Below are positions 16,669 to 24,398 of a stretch of DNA of 30,161 nt, piece after piece. The position numbers and the translations under genes were made by a program. How positions within the stretch are numbered: position 1 is the stretch's first letter; each line of letters starts with the position of its first letter. The notes beneath the pieces were generated by a model that saw only the letters and a list, made by a program, of their open reading frames with translations, had not been told where the DNA came from and made no database searches. The stretch is from a virus, in the IMG/VR virus record IMGVR_UViG_3300032164_000053, positions 1-30,161 of that record; one strand, given 5' to 3'.

Positions 16669-16904
16669 GGGGACGAATTGGATTCGATCAGACGGATGAT
16701 GTGTTTGGTTGCGTGTCGTGGTTGATCGGTGGGCCACGTTAAAAGCCGATTAAAACCTTAATTGCCAAACCGCAATTTGCTATGGCAGCCTAGCGACTGA
16801 CTGCTTGTTTGTTTCGAGTTTGTGTTGAGTTCGAGTTTCGATTACACACGTAGACACCGGCATAGAAACGTCCTGACACGAGGGTTCGATTCCCTCCGTC
16901 TCCA
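16669..16904 (+). ncRNA. ssrA: tmRNA (compact, phage-encoded), tag AKPQFAMAA
   Basis: The 5' end GGGGACGAATTGGATTCGA and the 3' end GAGGGTTCGATTCCCTC then CGTCTCC match the tRNA-like half of tmRNA. GGGGACG (16669-16675) pairs with CGTCTCC (16897-16903), and the T-arm stem is 5 bp. The tag frame is 16764-16793: Ala-Lys-Pro-Gln-Phe-Ala-Met-Ala-Ala, then TAG, ending in the usual hydrophobic-Ala-Ala degradation signal. A pseudoknot precedes it: cgtgg/ccacg (16717-16721, 16734-16738) interleaved with ttgatcgg/ccgattaa (16722-16729, 16746-16753). The terminal CCA is not encoded (the genome reads CTA). At about 236 bases it is shorter than typical bacterial tmRNAs. tmRNA with SmpB frees stalled ribosomes and tags proteins; no SmpB gene is seen here. 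Confidence 0.9.
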
Positions 16905-16935
16905 CTAATCACAAGGAAACCAAAAGGAAACTACC

Positions 16936-18606
16936 ATGCGTTTTCATCTCTTCGGATTGGCGAATATCCCGACATGCAAGGCGAATACGTATGAACCAAT
17001 GACACCATTGATTTGGAACATGGCGAAGATGCTCAAGGATAATGGGCATCATGTGACGTTTTACGGAGCCGAAGGAAGCGATGCTCCGTGCGACGAGATG
17101 GTCGTCATTGTTCCTAAACATCTTTTGCCTGATGGTTTGGTGATGGGAAGTCATGGAGTTCCGGCGGCAGCATGGAAGAACGATGGGGCAAGTGCCACTT
17201 GGCAAACGTTTATAGCGTTAGGACGCATGGCACTGCGCCGACGTTATCGGACGGGCGACATCTCGCTTATCAGTTTCGGACGGTATCAAAAGTTCGTCGC
17301 TGACGTGTCAACGCTGGCTTGTGAGTTTATCGTCGGATATTCCGGCATTTTCAGTTATCATAAGGTGTTCCCATCCTATGCGTGGATGCACTACCTTTAT
17401 GGTGAGTTGAAAATGGAGCGAAACCCGAATTGGATTGATGCTGTCATTCCACACTACCTGGATTTGGATGACTTCCAAGTGCAGGAAAAGAAGGGTGACT
17501 ATCTACTTTGTCTCGGGAGGTTGGATCGAGACAAGGGCACCGATATTGCGATTGACATTGCCAATCGGAGTGGATCAAAAATCATCGTGGCAGGCGTTGA
17601 TATGGTAACTCACGACGTTCCTGATTGGCTCAAACAACTGCCCGGTAACGTTGAGTTTACAGGGTACGTGAACTTGGAACAGCGTCTCGAATTGTTGCGG
17701 GGGGCGAAAGCACTTTTGCATCCATGCCGTTGGTTGGAACCCTTTGGCATGGTTCTCATTGAAGCCTTGGCGTGTGGGACGCCGATCATTGCAAGCGACT
17801 GGGGTGCGTTACCTGAGATCATTCAACAGGGAGTGACAGGATTTTGTTGTCGTGACATGGAAGAGTTCGTGAGTGCTGTGAATAGTATAAAATGGATTGA
17901 CCCTCTTGACTGTCGCCGTGCTGTGGAAGAACGTCACAGTCTACCTGTCGCATATCAGCAATACATGCGTTACTTTAGGCGACTCGAAAAGTTGCTTGGT
18001 GGCGGATGGTATGAAACTCGCGGGTTGTGGCGTGGGCCGGATGTCGTTGAGCGTGTGAAGTCCTTACAACATGACGGCATGTTGAAGGGTGTAGAAATCG
18101 GTGTTGACCGTGGGGCACTTTCAGGTTACTTACTGACTGAATTGCCGACCTTACAACTTGGCATGGTTGATACCTGGGGTGTCTTTGCGGAAGATTCCTC
18201 GTATGCTAAATCAGGGGACGGCATCGTTGCCCGTACACAGGAACAACGTGAAGAAGACTTGGCGGAAGCGTTGCGCGTGACAGACCACGCACGGGATCGT
18301 CGCCAAATTCTGCGAATGACTTCGGAAGAAGCAACACGGATGTTCGCACCTTGGGAATCTGCCGTTGAAGAAGGTTCACTTGATTTCGTTTTTCTCGATG
18401 CAGACCATTCATACGCAGGCATTGCTGCCGACATACAATTGTGGGCACCAAAAGTGCGAAGCGGCGGTCTGTTGTGCGGCCACGACTACGGCATGGAAGT
18501 GTTTTATCCGCAGTGGGGTGTGACACGGGCTGTGGACGAATATGCCGCCAAGATTGGTCAGACTGTACAACGAGGCGCAGATTGGACTTGGTTCATTCAA
18601 GTATAA
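16936..18606 (+). CDS. Fusion of GT4-type glycosyltransferase and class I SAM methyltransferase
   Basis: 556 residues; ATG 16936 with AAGGA upstream, directly after the tmRNA. Residues 1 to about 355 form a GT-B glycosyltransferase: LCLGRLDRDKGTDIAIDIA, then LLHPCRWLEPFGMVLIEALA (the E-x7-E motif near 268-276) and GTPIIASDWGALPEII. About 370-556 is a methyltransferase of the Methyltransf_24 kind: GVEIGVDRGALSG (SAM loop, near 385), LGMVDTWG and LDFVFLDADHSYAGIAADI, ending SGGLLCGHDYG. The first half would transfer a sugar from a nucleotide-sugar; the second would methylate a small or sugar-like substrate. Phages use such enzymes on DNA, virion proteins or host surface glycans; the target is unknown. 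Confidence 0.85.
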   Translation: MRFHLFGLANIPTCKANTYEPMTPLIWNMAKMLKDNGHHVTFYGAEGSDAPCDEMVVIVPKHLLPDGLVMGSHGVPAAAWKNDGASATWQTFIALGRMALRRRYRTGDISLISFGRYQKFVADVSTLACEFIVGYSGIFSYHKVFPSYAWMHYLYGELKMERNPNWIDAVIPHYLDLDDFQVQEKKGDYLLCLGRLDRDKGTDIAIDIANRSGSKIIVAGVDMVTHDVPDWLKQLPGNVEFTGYVNLEQRLELLRGAKALLHPCRWLEPFGMVLIEALACGTPIIASDWGALPEIIQQGVTGFCCRDMEEFVSAVNSIKWIDPLDCRRAVEERHSLPVAYQQYMRYFRRLEKLLGGGWYETRGLWRGPDVVERVKSLQHDGMLKGVEIGVDRGALSGYLLTELPTLQLGMVDTWGVFAEDSSYAKSGDGIVARTQEQREEDLAEALRVTDHARDRRQILRMTSEEATRMFAPWESAVEEGSLDFVFLDADHSYAGIAADIQLWAPKVRSGGLLCGHDYGMEVFYPQWGVTRAVDEYAAKIGQTVQRGADWTWFIQV

Positions 18607-18607
18607 C

Positions 18608-19126
18608 ATGCTTCCAGCCGTCATCATTATTCAACGTCCGACCGTGGATATGGCAGCCTTCATCGGCATCAGCCACAAGGTTCTTGGTCGCAGTCCGGCT
18701 GCCGCCATTGATGCGTGCCCGCGCAAGATGTCGGAAGCGGAACGTTTCCTAAGCTGCCTTGCGGCTTTGCGCGATCCCGAGGCTCGGGCGGGGTTGCAAC
18801 CGAACTTGTTAGCGCATACAACATTCAGTTTGTTTATGGTTGCGGATGAGCGCGACCTACTCGACATCATTGAGTGCGCCGCCGGGATGCCAGTCGTTTT
18901 CACAGAGACACTGGGGCGAGGCGTCATGGCCGCCGTATTCACGGGGACATTGAATCAGTGGCGGGATGCCGTCAAGGCAGGATCAAATCCCGATGCTGAA
19001 CATACGATTCGCCATTGCTTCAATCAGATTTACGGTCTGTTTTACAACGAAGGATTGAACGTATGGAGCGAGTTTAAGCAACGTCCTGGACCGGAACAAA
19101 CATTTTACCTAGAAGATAAGAGATGA
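18608..19126 (+). CDS. Phage protein of unknown function
   Basis: 172 residues from ATG 18608, two bases after the preceding stop; an in-frame ATG at 18542 lies inside the fusion gene and is less likely. Its stop overlaps the next start as ATGA, so it is coupled to the methyltransferase. The protein looks soluble and mixed alpha/beta: LPAVIIIQRPTVDMAAFIGI, EAERFLSCLAALRDPEA, FVFTETLG-like beta segment near residue 98, and AVFTGTLNQWRDAVKAG. I recognise no domain or catalytic motif. Confidence 0.65.
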   Translation: MLPAVIIIQRPTVDMAAFIGISHKVLGRSPAAAIDACPRKMSEAERFLSCLAALRDPEARAGLQPNLLAHTTFSLFMVADERDLLDIIECAAGMPVVFTETLGRGVMAAVFTGTLNQWRDAVKAGSNPDAEHTIRHCFNQIYGLFYNEGLNVWSEFKQRPGPEQTFYLEDKR

Positions 19127-20706
19127 AAGACATCACGTTGTATCAAGGTGATTGCCGGGATGTTCTTGCTACGTTGCCTGAGTCATGCGTGGATTATGTA
19201 GTTACGGACCCGCCCTACGGGATAAATTTCATGGGAGAAGGTTGGGATCATGTGGTTCCAGGACCGGAGTATTGGCGGGCAATCTTGCGTGTCTGCAAAC
19301 CTGGTGCGTTACTCTTGGCGTTCGGTGGCACACGAACCTATCATCGGCTGACTTGTGCGATTGAAGATGCGGGGTGGGAGATTCGAGACACCTTAATGTG
19401 GCTTTATGGGCAGGGGATGCCAAAGTGTGGTGACATCGGAAAGATGATCGACAAGTCAAAGGGAGCCAAACGCGAGATTATAGGCACCAAGTTAGGTCAA
19501 CCTGGTTATTCGCTCGCCAATAATGGCCGCACGAACGAAGTCTATGGCGACCTACATAATCCCGAGGCTGAGTGCGCTATCACGGCCCCGGCCACACCCG
19601 AGGCAGCAAAGTGGACTGGTTGGGCTATGGCCCTGAAACCGGCTTGGGAACCAATCGTCCTGGCGATGAAACCGATGGACGGGACGATTGCTCACAATGC
19701 TTTGACTTGGGACGTGGCGGGGATGAACATTGAAGCCAGTCGGGTTGGCACCGAGAGTACCGTGCGCACGCGCGGGGACAGTTTGACCGTGGCTGGTTGG
19801 GCGAGTACGAAGCGCTCACCCGTAGGCGGGTCCGAGTGCGGCCGGTGGCCTGCGAACGTGTTGTTGGATGAAGAGGCTGCCGCGCAGTTGGACGAGCAGA
19901 CTGGGCGGCTTAGTGTCACTGGGAAACGATCCGAGCGGAGTAAGAACGCAGTCGTGGAGGGTACGACTTGGGGTATCAACAATCATCTCAGCCGTGAATA
20001 TCCCAATGATTCTGGCGGGGCAAGTCGATTTTTTTATTGTGCTAAAGCAACAACCAACGAGCGAAATAAAGGTTGTGAAAAGGTGGTGACATGGGAAGAT
20101 GTGGACCTAAGCCAAGAGACGGACGAGTTGCTGAAACAGATCAGGGATATATCCGTTATTGGCACACACCGTCTGGCCGACGCCGCATGGAACACGATGT
20201 TGTCTGGGAGCAACATTACGGACCAATCCCGGATGGCTATTGCATCCATCATGTCAATTTTAATAAGATTGACAATCGAATTGAGAACCTGCAACTTCTC
20301 ACCTTCCTCGAACACAAACGCATCCATTCTGGGTGCTACAGAGATGTTGCTGGCGGCTGGATTAAACCTTGTCGCCGTTGCGGACGACATCGACCGATTG
20401 CGGACTTCTACAAGCGGCACGATGGCGTCACTGCTGAGTGCCGTCAGTGCAGCATCGCGCGTGTTGTCGCGGATAAGCGCAAAAGGAAGGCGCGGCAACA
20501 CGCACAGCACTGTTAAGCCCCTGACTCTGATGGAGTATTTGTTGGGTTTGCTTTCAACCCCGGATGGGGGACTTATCCTGGACCCATTTGCTGGCAGTGG
20601 TTCGACACTCGTGGCCGCCCGGCGACTAGGTCGCAGGTGCATCGGGATTGAACTGGACCCCCATAACTACGAGATTGCCACCCGAAGGATTCAATGCGAA
20701 AGTTGA
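19123..20706 (+). CDS. DNA methyltransferase (N4/N6, beta class) with an internal 140-residue interruption
   Basis: 527 residues. Motif IV TDPPYG is at 28-33 (YVVTDPPYGINFMGEGWD) and motif I, DPFAGSGST, is near 487, the IV-then-I order of beta-class amino-methyltransferases that modify adenine N6 or cytosine N4. FFYCAKATTNERNKGCE and NTHSTVKPLTLMEYLLGLL are the conserved segments that normally lie 30-60 residues apart. Here about 140 residues separate them, exactly where a 426-base HNH endonuclease gene sits in another frame. The methyltransferase frame stays open through it, giving a Ser/Leu/Ile-rich stretch with no resemblance to the family. The enzyme may tolerate the insert, be inactive, or need RNA removal of it. 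It probably protects phage DNA from restriction. Confidence 0.85.
   Translation: MKDITLYQGDCRDVLATLPESCVDYVVTDPPYGINFMGEGWDHVVPGPEYWRAILRVCKPGALLLAFGGTRTYHRLTCAIEDAGWEIRDTLMWLYGQGMPKCGDIGKMIDKSKGAKREIIGTKLGQPGYSLANNGRTNEVYGDLHNPEAECAITAPATPEAAKWTGWAMALKPAWEPIVLAMKPMDGTIAHNALTWDVAGMNIEASRVGTESTVRTRGDSLTVAGWASTKRSPVGGSECGRWPANVLLDEEAAAQLDEQTGRLSVTGKRSERSKNAVVEGTTWGINNHLSREYPNDSGGASRFFYCAKATTNERNKGCEKVVTWEDVDLSQETDELLKQIRDISVIGTHRLADAAWNTMLSGSNITDQSRMAIASIMSILIRLTIELRTCNFSPSSNTNASILGATEMLLAAGLNLVAVADDIDRLRTSTSGTMASLLSAVSAASRVLSRISAKGRRGNTHSTVKPLTLMEYLLGLLSTPDGGLILDPFAGSGSTLVAARRLGRRCIGIELDPHNYEIATRRIQCES
20091..20516 (+). CDS. HNH homing endonuclease nested within the methyltransferase gene
   Basis: 141 residues in a frame different from the surrounding gene. 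ATG 20091 has AAGGTGG just upstream. The HNH_3-type core is clear: YIRYWHTPSGRRRMEHDVVW, then PIPDGYCIHHVNFNKIDNRI, ENLQLLTFLEHKRIH, giving His-His, Asn and His. A zinc-ribbon-like part follows (CRRCGRHRPIADFYKRHDG, then ECRQC), and a basic tail. The stop overlaps codons for the methyltransferase HSTVKP motif. Such enzymes cut DNA at target sites to spread their own gene. Clean family match and own ribosome site argue strongly that it is expressed. Confidence 0.88.
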   Translation: MGRCGPKPRDGRVAETDQGYIRYWHTPSGRRRMEHDVVWEQHYGPIPDGYCIHHVNFNKIDNRIENLQLLTFLEHKRIHSGCYRDVAGGWIKPCRRCGRHRPIADFYKRHDGVTAECRQCSIARVVADKRKRKARQHAQHC

Positions 20707-20768
20707 TTCTCGCCAGTTTACTGTTGCTTATTGGTTGCCGACCGCCCGTGTCCATGCCGCAGCCGTAG
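20694..20768 (+). CDS. Short lipoprotein, apparently cut by an amber codon
   Basis: ATG 20694 overlaps the methyltransferase end and has GAAGGA 7 bases upstream. The product MRKLILASLLLLIGC then RPPVSMPQP has a textbook lipoprotein signal (hydrophobic core and lipobox LIGC), with mature Cys at 15, but only 24 residues before TAG. In the same frame after TAG the sequence continues open as PQPQPQPQPRSPRPPRSPRP and on to TAA at 20858. A single CAG-to-TAG change in the ccgcag repeat would explain the break. A proline-rich small lipoprotein of about 54 residues would resemble an outer-membrane spanin (Rz1 type), but no inner spanin partner is seen. Confidence 0.6.
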   Translation: MRKLILASLLLLIGCRPPVSMPQP

Positions 20769-20830
20769 CCGCAGCCGCAGCCGCAGCCGCAACCACGGTC
20801 GCCACGGCCGCCACGGTCGCCACGGCCCGA
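20757..20830 (+). repeat. ccgcag / cacggtcgc low-complexity repeats
   Basis: Tandem ccgcag hexamers are followed by ccacggtcg/ccacggccg nonamers, coding for a Pro-Gln then Pro-Arg-Ser repeat in the lipoprotein frame. All frames are open over much of it. Such tracts mutate readily, which may account for the in-frame TAG at 20766. Confidence 0.8.
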
Positions 20831-20871
20831 ACCTCGACCTGAGCCTCTACACAGATAATTGGAATACAGTC

Positions 20872-21048
20872 ATGCAGTTTCCGATGTCATTGTTGATTGA
20901 ACCCCCGTTGGTGGTAATTGAGAGCGAGCGTGTAAACGAACGTATCCGGCTTGCAACGGCACTGCGGCAACGAGCGATGACCCGAACGCCGCCCGAGGCA
21001 TACGTCTTGATGATGGTGGCGGATTGGATCGAAAAGGACGAGATTTAG
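20872..21048 (+). CDS. Small protein of unknown function
   Basis: 58 residues from ATG 20872; the upstream extension of this frame is the low-complexity repeat and unlikely to be real. The ribosome site is weak. The protein starts with a hydrophobic stretch (MSLLIEPPLVVIE), too short and too interrupted for a clear membrane helix, followed by charged helices (NERIRLATALRQRAMTR, AYVLMMVADWIEKDEI). No family recognised; a small regulatory or accessory protein is possible. Confidence 0.5.
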   Translation: MQFPMSLLIEPPLVVIESERVNERIRLATALRQRAMTRTPPEAYVLMMVADWIEKDEI

Positions 21049-21104
21049 GGAAATTCATGGTCCAAAGGTGCTTGAATATCGCTTAGGTGTGTGGGAGATA
21101 CCGG

Positions 21105-23063
21105 ATGATTGAGAATATCAAAATGACCGTCCGCACGTCGAGCGGCACCCTAGTTCGGGTGCCTGCTTTGATTGAGCGAAAGGACGGTCGTATTTTCTTC
21201 GTCAAGTCTCCTTTCGCCTTGAAGGACGAGATCAAGGCCATGCGCGGCTCGAAATGGCACGGCTATGACGAGGAAGACCCGCGCAAGATGTGGTCGGTTG
21301 ATGACTGCCAGCGCAACAACTTCCAACTCGCGTTCCTATGTGGTGAGGATGTCTATGCTTGGTTCGACCGGCCGTTGATCCAGCATGAGTACGAACGTCC
21401 GTTGATGCCGCACCAGTGCGATATGTCGGACAGCGGTCTCACCTATCACTATCAAATCTTTGCGGCCGAGATGGGCACCGGCAAGACACTTTCGGCCCAA
21501 GAGGTCATGGAACGGTCGGGGATTCCAGTGTGGTGGTGGGCCGGGCCGAAGACCAGTATCCCGAATATCAAACGTGAATTGAAGAAATGGCAGTTTCCCT
21601 TCGACCGGATTCAGGTGGAGTTCTTCACCTATGAAGGTCTTGTTCGCGTTATGGACGAGTGGGCACCCGACGCCATTCCGCCATTGGGTTTTATCGAGGA
21701 TGAATCAAGCCGAACCAAGAATAGCACATCGCAACGTTCGCGTGCGTGCCAACGTCTTGCAGACTTGATTCGGCAGCATCATGGCTTCAAGGGTTACGTG
21801 ATTGAGATGTCGGGAACGCCGTCACCGAAGACACCCGTGGACTGGTGGAGCCAATGTGAAATTGCCTGGCCTGGTTTTCTTCGAGAAGGCAGCCAACGGG
21901 CGATGGAAGAGCGCATGGCTTTCATGGTCCAGCAATCCTATGATTCTGGCACCTTCAAGAAACGTACTGGCTGGAAGGATGACGAAAAGAAGTGCGCGGA
22001 GTGCGGCGAATTGGAAGCCGAAGGTCCACACCAACTCGACGAGTGCGCAGACCCCGAAGATTACCACGCCTACAAGCCAAGCAAGAACGAAGTGGCGTAC
22101 TTGAATGACCGCCTCAAAGGCTTGGTCATCGTTAAACATAAGAAAGATTGCCTCAGCTTGCCTGATAAGCGCTACCGCAAGATTGTTTGCAAACCGACTG
22201 CCAGTGCATTGCGTGTTGCCGAAGCCATCGTGCAATCGGCTCCGAACGCTATCACCGGCATGACGCTTCTGCGAGAATTGAGCGATGGGTTTCAATATCG
22301 TGAAGAGCAAGACGGTATGGTGGCGTGTCGGCAATGTACTGATGGCACGATTGCGGAGTGGAGTGATCCTGACTCACCCGAACGTACTTATCAGGCCATC
22401 GACCTTCTTGACCCGGATACCATTGCTCGACTGCAAAAGCAGTCGATCACTTGCCCGACGTGTGGTGGCACGAAGGAAGTAGTGAAGATGATTCGGGTCA
22501 CCCGTGAAGTTCCATGCCCGAAGGATGCCGCTCTCAGGATGTTGCTTGACGAGAATGAGGAAGTTGGGCGGCTTGTAGTTTTTGCTGGCTTTACAGGGTC
22601 CGTTGACCGCATCGTGCGACTTTGCCTCAAGGATAAATGGAATGTTGTGCGGTGTGACCAGGGCAACTTCCAAGTGCTCACGGATGAAGGTGTGAATACC
22701 GTTGAGGAACCATTGGATTATTGGGCGAATATGGACCATCCTCGCGTGGTGTTCGCAGCAAACCCGGAATCCGGCGGCATGAGTCTCACGTTGGTCGAGG
22801 CTAGGATGTCGGTGTACTGGTCCAATAGTTGGAAACCCGAATACCGGGTTCAATCTGAGGATCGGATTCACCGAATCGGAATGGACTTGAACAAGGGTTG
22901 TACCATCGTTGACTTGATTCACTTGCCTAGCGATGAGCGCGTCTTGCAGGTGATCCGGGAGAATCGAAAGTTGGAGTTGATGACGATGGGCGAAATCATG
23001 GCGGATGTTAATTGGATGGATTCCAGTGAAGATGGCGAATTAGTAGTCATGGAGGCAACGTGA
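21105..23063 (+). CDS. SNF2/SWI2-type helicase-like ATPase
   Basis: 652 residues. ATG 21105 has GGAG 8 bases upstream; an earlier GTG at 21087 has none. The core motifs are in order: Walker A AAEMGTGKT (about 120-128), Walker B-type IEDESSRTKN (DEx(x) near 198), SGTPSPKTP, and the C-terminal ATPase motifs VVFAGFTG, NPESGGMSLTLVEA and QSEDRIHRIG (near 583). Two cysteine clusters (CAECGE near 300 and CRQC with CPTCGG near 410-455) look like a zinc-binding insert between the two lobes. The family remodels DNA-bound proteins or moves along duplex DNA; phage members are associated with replication or recombination. The stop overlaps the next gene. Confidence 0.87.
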   Translation: MIENIKMTVRTSSGTLVRVPALIERKDGRIFFVKSPFALKDEIKAMRGSKWHGYDEEDPRKMWSVDDCQRNNFQLAFLCGEDVYAWFDRPLIQHEYERPLMPHQCDMSDSGLTYHYQIFAAEMGTGKTLSAQEVMERSGIPVWWWAGPKTSIPNIKRELKKWQFPFDRIQVEFFTYEGLVRVMDEWAPDAIPPLGFIEDESSRTKNSTSQRSRACQRLADLIRQHHGFKGYVIEMSGTPSPKTPVDWWSQCEIAWPGFLREGSQRAMEERMAFMVQQSYDSGTFKKRTGWKDDEKKCAECGELEAEGPHQLDECADPEDYHAYKPSKNEVAYLNDRLKGLVIVKHKKDCLSLPDKRYRKIVCKPTASALRVAEAIVQSAPNAITGMTLLRELSDGFQYREEQDGMVACRQCTDGTIAEWSDPDSPERTYQAIDLLDPDTIARLQKQSITCPTCGGTKEVVKMIRVTREVPCPKDAALRMLLDENEEVGRLVVFAGFTGSVDRIVRLCLKDKWNVVRCDQGNFQVLTDEGVNTVEEPLDYWANMDHPRVVFAANPESGGMSLTLVEARMSVYWSNSWKPEYRVQSEDRIHRIGMDLNKGCTIVDLIHLPSDERVLQVIRENRKLELMTMGEIMADVNWMDSSEDGELVVMEAT

Positions 23064-23362
23064 GAGTTATTCGGTTACACATTGTTCTAGCCAGAGGCCA
23101 CTGGGGACGCCGCCTTACAGGTGCCTACCTCAAGATGCTTTTGGATGATGGGACAGTGACCGACGTGGAAGTCCAAACGCCCGATGCGGATACGTTATAC
23201 GATTTCATTCTCTCGTATCTACGAGAAGAAGACGATAACGATGATCCTGCTGGGGACGTGTGTTGGGCTTTGGTTTGTCGCTTTCAACCTGAGTATGAAA
23301 GTATGGTAGACGTGTCGGTGGAGGAGGATTGTACCTCACCCCTTAATTTGTTGCTTCGGTAA
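23060..23362 (+). CDS. Small protein of unknown function
   Basis: 100 residues from GTG 23060, which overlaps the helicase stop as GTGA and has GGAGG 4 bases upstream, so translation is coupled. Mostly acidic in the second half (EEDDNDDPAGDVCW). Beta-like segments such as VIRLHIVLARG and LVCRFQPEYESMVDVSV are visible. No motifs suggest an enzymatic role and no family is recognised. Its place suggests a helper of the helicase, but that is inference. Confidence 0.6.
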   Translation: MRVIRLHIVLARGHWGRRLTGAYLKMLLDDGTVTDVEVQTPDADTLYDFILSYLREEDDNDDPAGDVCWALVCRFQPEYESMVDVSVEEDCTSPLNLLLR

Positions 23363-23390
23363 CTTACTCTTTTCATGTGGAGTCCAAACA

Positions 23391-24338
23391 ATGAAGTACG
23401 TGTTGTTGGTTCTTATTCTGATCGCTCTTGCCGTTCCCACGGCGGCGCTGGCTGGTGTCCCTGATGACTTGCAAGCCGTCAGTGTCACGATTAAGGCTGA
23501 TCGTGCCCAAGGTTCGGGTACACTTGTCACTCGGAAGGTTGGCGATGAAACCATTACCTTCGTCTGGACGGCGGGCCACGTCGTTGACGGTCTCCGCACT
23601 ACGCGGACGGTGATTTCGTCTACAGGTACTCCGAAGATTCTCATTGAATACAAAGACGCTGAAATCGTTCAAGAGCGACAACAGAACGGCCGCGCGGTTG
23701 GCGAGGTCAAGTATGCTTGCAAGGTGGTTAAAGTCAGCGGTGCTGATTACGGCGAAGACTTGGCCGTATTGATGGTTCGTTGCAAGAGCGCCTATCCCCT
23801 TTCCATCTGTGCCAAGTTCCAGCAAGACATCAACTACATCCCGCCTATCGGTATCGAGTTGAGCCATTGCGGTAGTCTCCTCGGTCAATTCGGGGCCAAT
23901 AGCTATACCACCGGCGTCTTGAGCCAGACGGGTCGTATGCTCCCGATGAAGGGTGCCAATGTCAAGGTTTTCGATCAAGTGACGGCGGTTGCTTTCCCTG
24001 GGTCGTCTGGCGGCGGCATGTTCTTGAAGGCAGACGGTGCCTATGTCGGCATGTTGACGCAAGGTGTGATGCAGTTGCAAGGTTTCAACTTCATCGTCCC
24101 TGTGCGGCGCATCCATACGTTTGCCAGGGACGCGAAGATGGAGTGGGCCATCAATCCGACCGTTGAGATGCCAACGATGAAAGAGATTGACGCGATTCCG
24201 GTCGAGGATGAAGGTTCATCGCCGGGTGGCTATCCACAACGCGCCTCGGGTGGCGGGGAGGAACCGGGTGCTCCGGCTTTCAAGCCGCCGTTCAACTTCG
24301 ACAATGCCATCAACTGGGTCAAGCAATTCATTCGCTAA
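23391..24338 (+). CDS. Secreted trypsin-like serine protease
   Basis: 315 residues; ATG 23391 with GGAG upstream. A Sec signal peptide (MKYVLLVLILIALAVPTAALA, cleavage after ALA at 21) is clear. The chymotrypsin-like triad is readable: VWTAGHVVDG (H63), GADYGEDLAVLMV (D123) and AFPGSSGGGMF (S206). QGFNFIVPVRRI matches the last strand of such proteases. About 70 C-terminal residues are Pro/Gly-rich and then NFDNAINWVKQFIR. No PDZ domain is present. It would act outside the cytoplasm, in the periplasm or on the cell surface. Codon use is C/G-ending and a strong hairpin follows, suggesting good expression. Substrate unknown; S1/DegP-like kinship inferred from motifs. Confidence 0.85.
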   Translation: MKYVLLVLILIALAVPTAALAGVPDDLQAVSVTIKADRAQGSGTLVTRKVGDETITFVWTAGHVVDGLRTTRTVISSTGTPKILIEYKDAEIVQERQQNGRAVGEVKYACKVVKVSGADYGEDLAVLMVRCKSAYPLSICAKFQQDINYIPPIGIELSHCGSLLGQFGANSYTTGVLSQTGRMLPMKGANVKVFDQVTAVAFPGSSGGGMFLKADGAYVGMLTQGVMQLQGFNFIVPVRRIHTFARDAKMEWAINPTVEMPTMKEIDAIPVEDEGSSPGGYPQRASGGGEEPGAPAFKPPFNFDNAINWVKQFIR

Positions 24339-24349
24339 ACCCCTGTTGG

Positions 24350-24384
24350 GCCGGGCGGGGAGTTTACGCCACTCCCCGCCCGGC
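24350..24384 (+). terminator. Hairpin terminator after the protease gene
   Basis: A perfect 13-bp GC-rich stem (gccgggcggggag / ctccccgcccggc), 9-base loop, 12 bases after the protease stop. No T-run follows, so it may be a barrier or mRNA-stabilising hairpin rather than a full rho-independent terminator. Confidence 0.6.
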
Positions 24385-24398
24385 ACGCGGAGATTGTC

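Noticed and set aside
20034-20642. A 202-residue minus-strand open frame opposite the methyltransferase/HNH overlap
   Set aside because: It shows no domain, no ribosome site, and has the composition of an antisense shadow of two real plus-strand frames.
20766-20768. Genome-wide TAG recoding suggested by the in-frame amber codon
   Set aside because: Several other genes end in TAG at sensible places (for example 4378, 7483, 16560), so TAG works as stop here.
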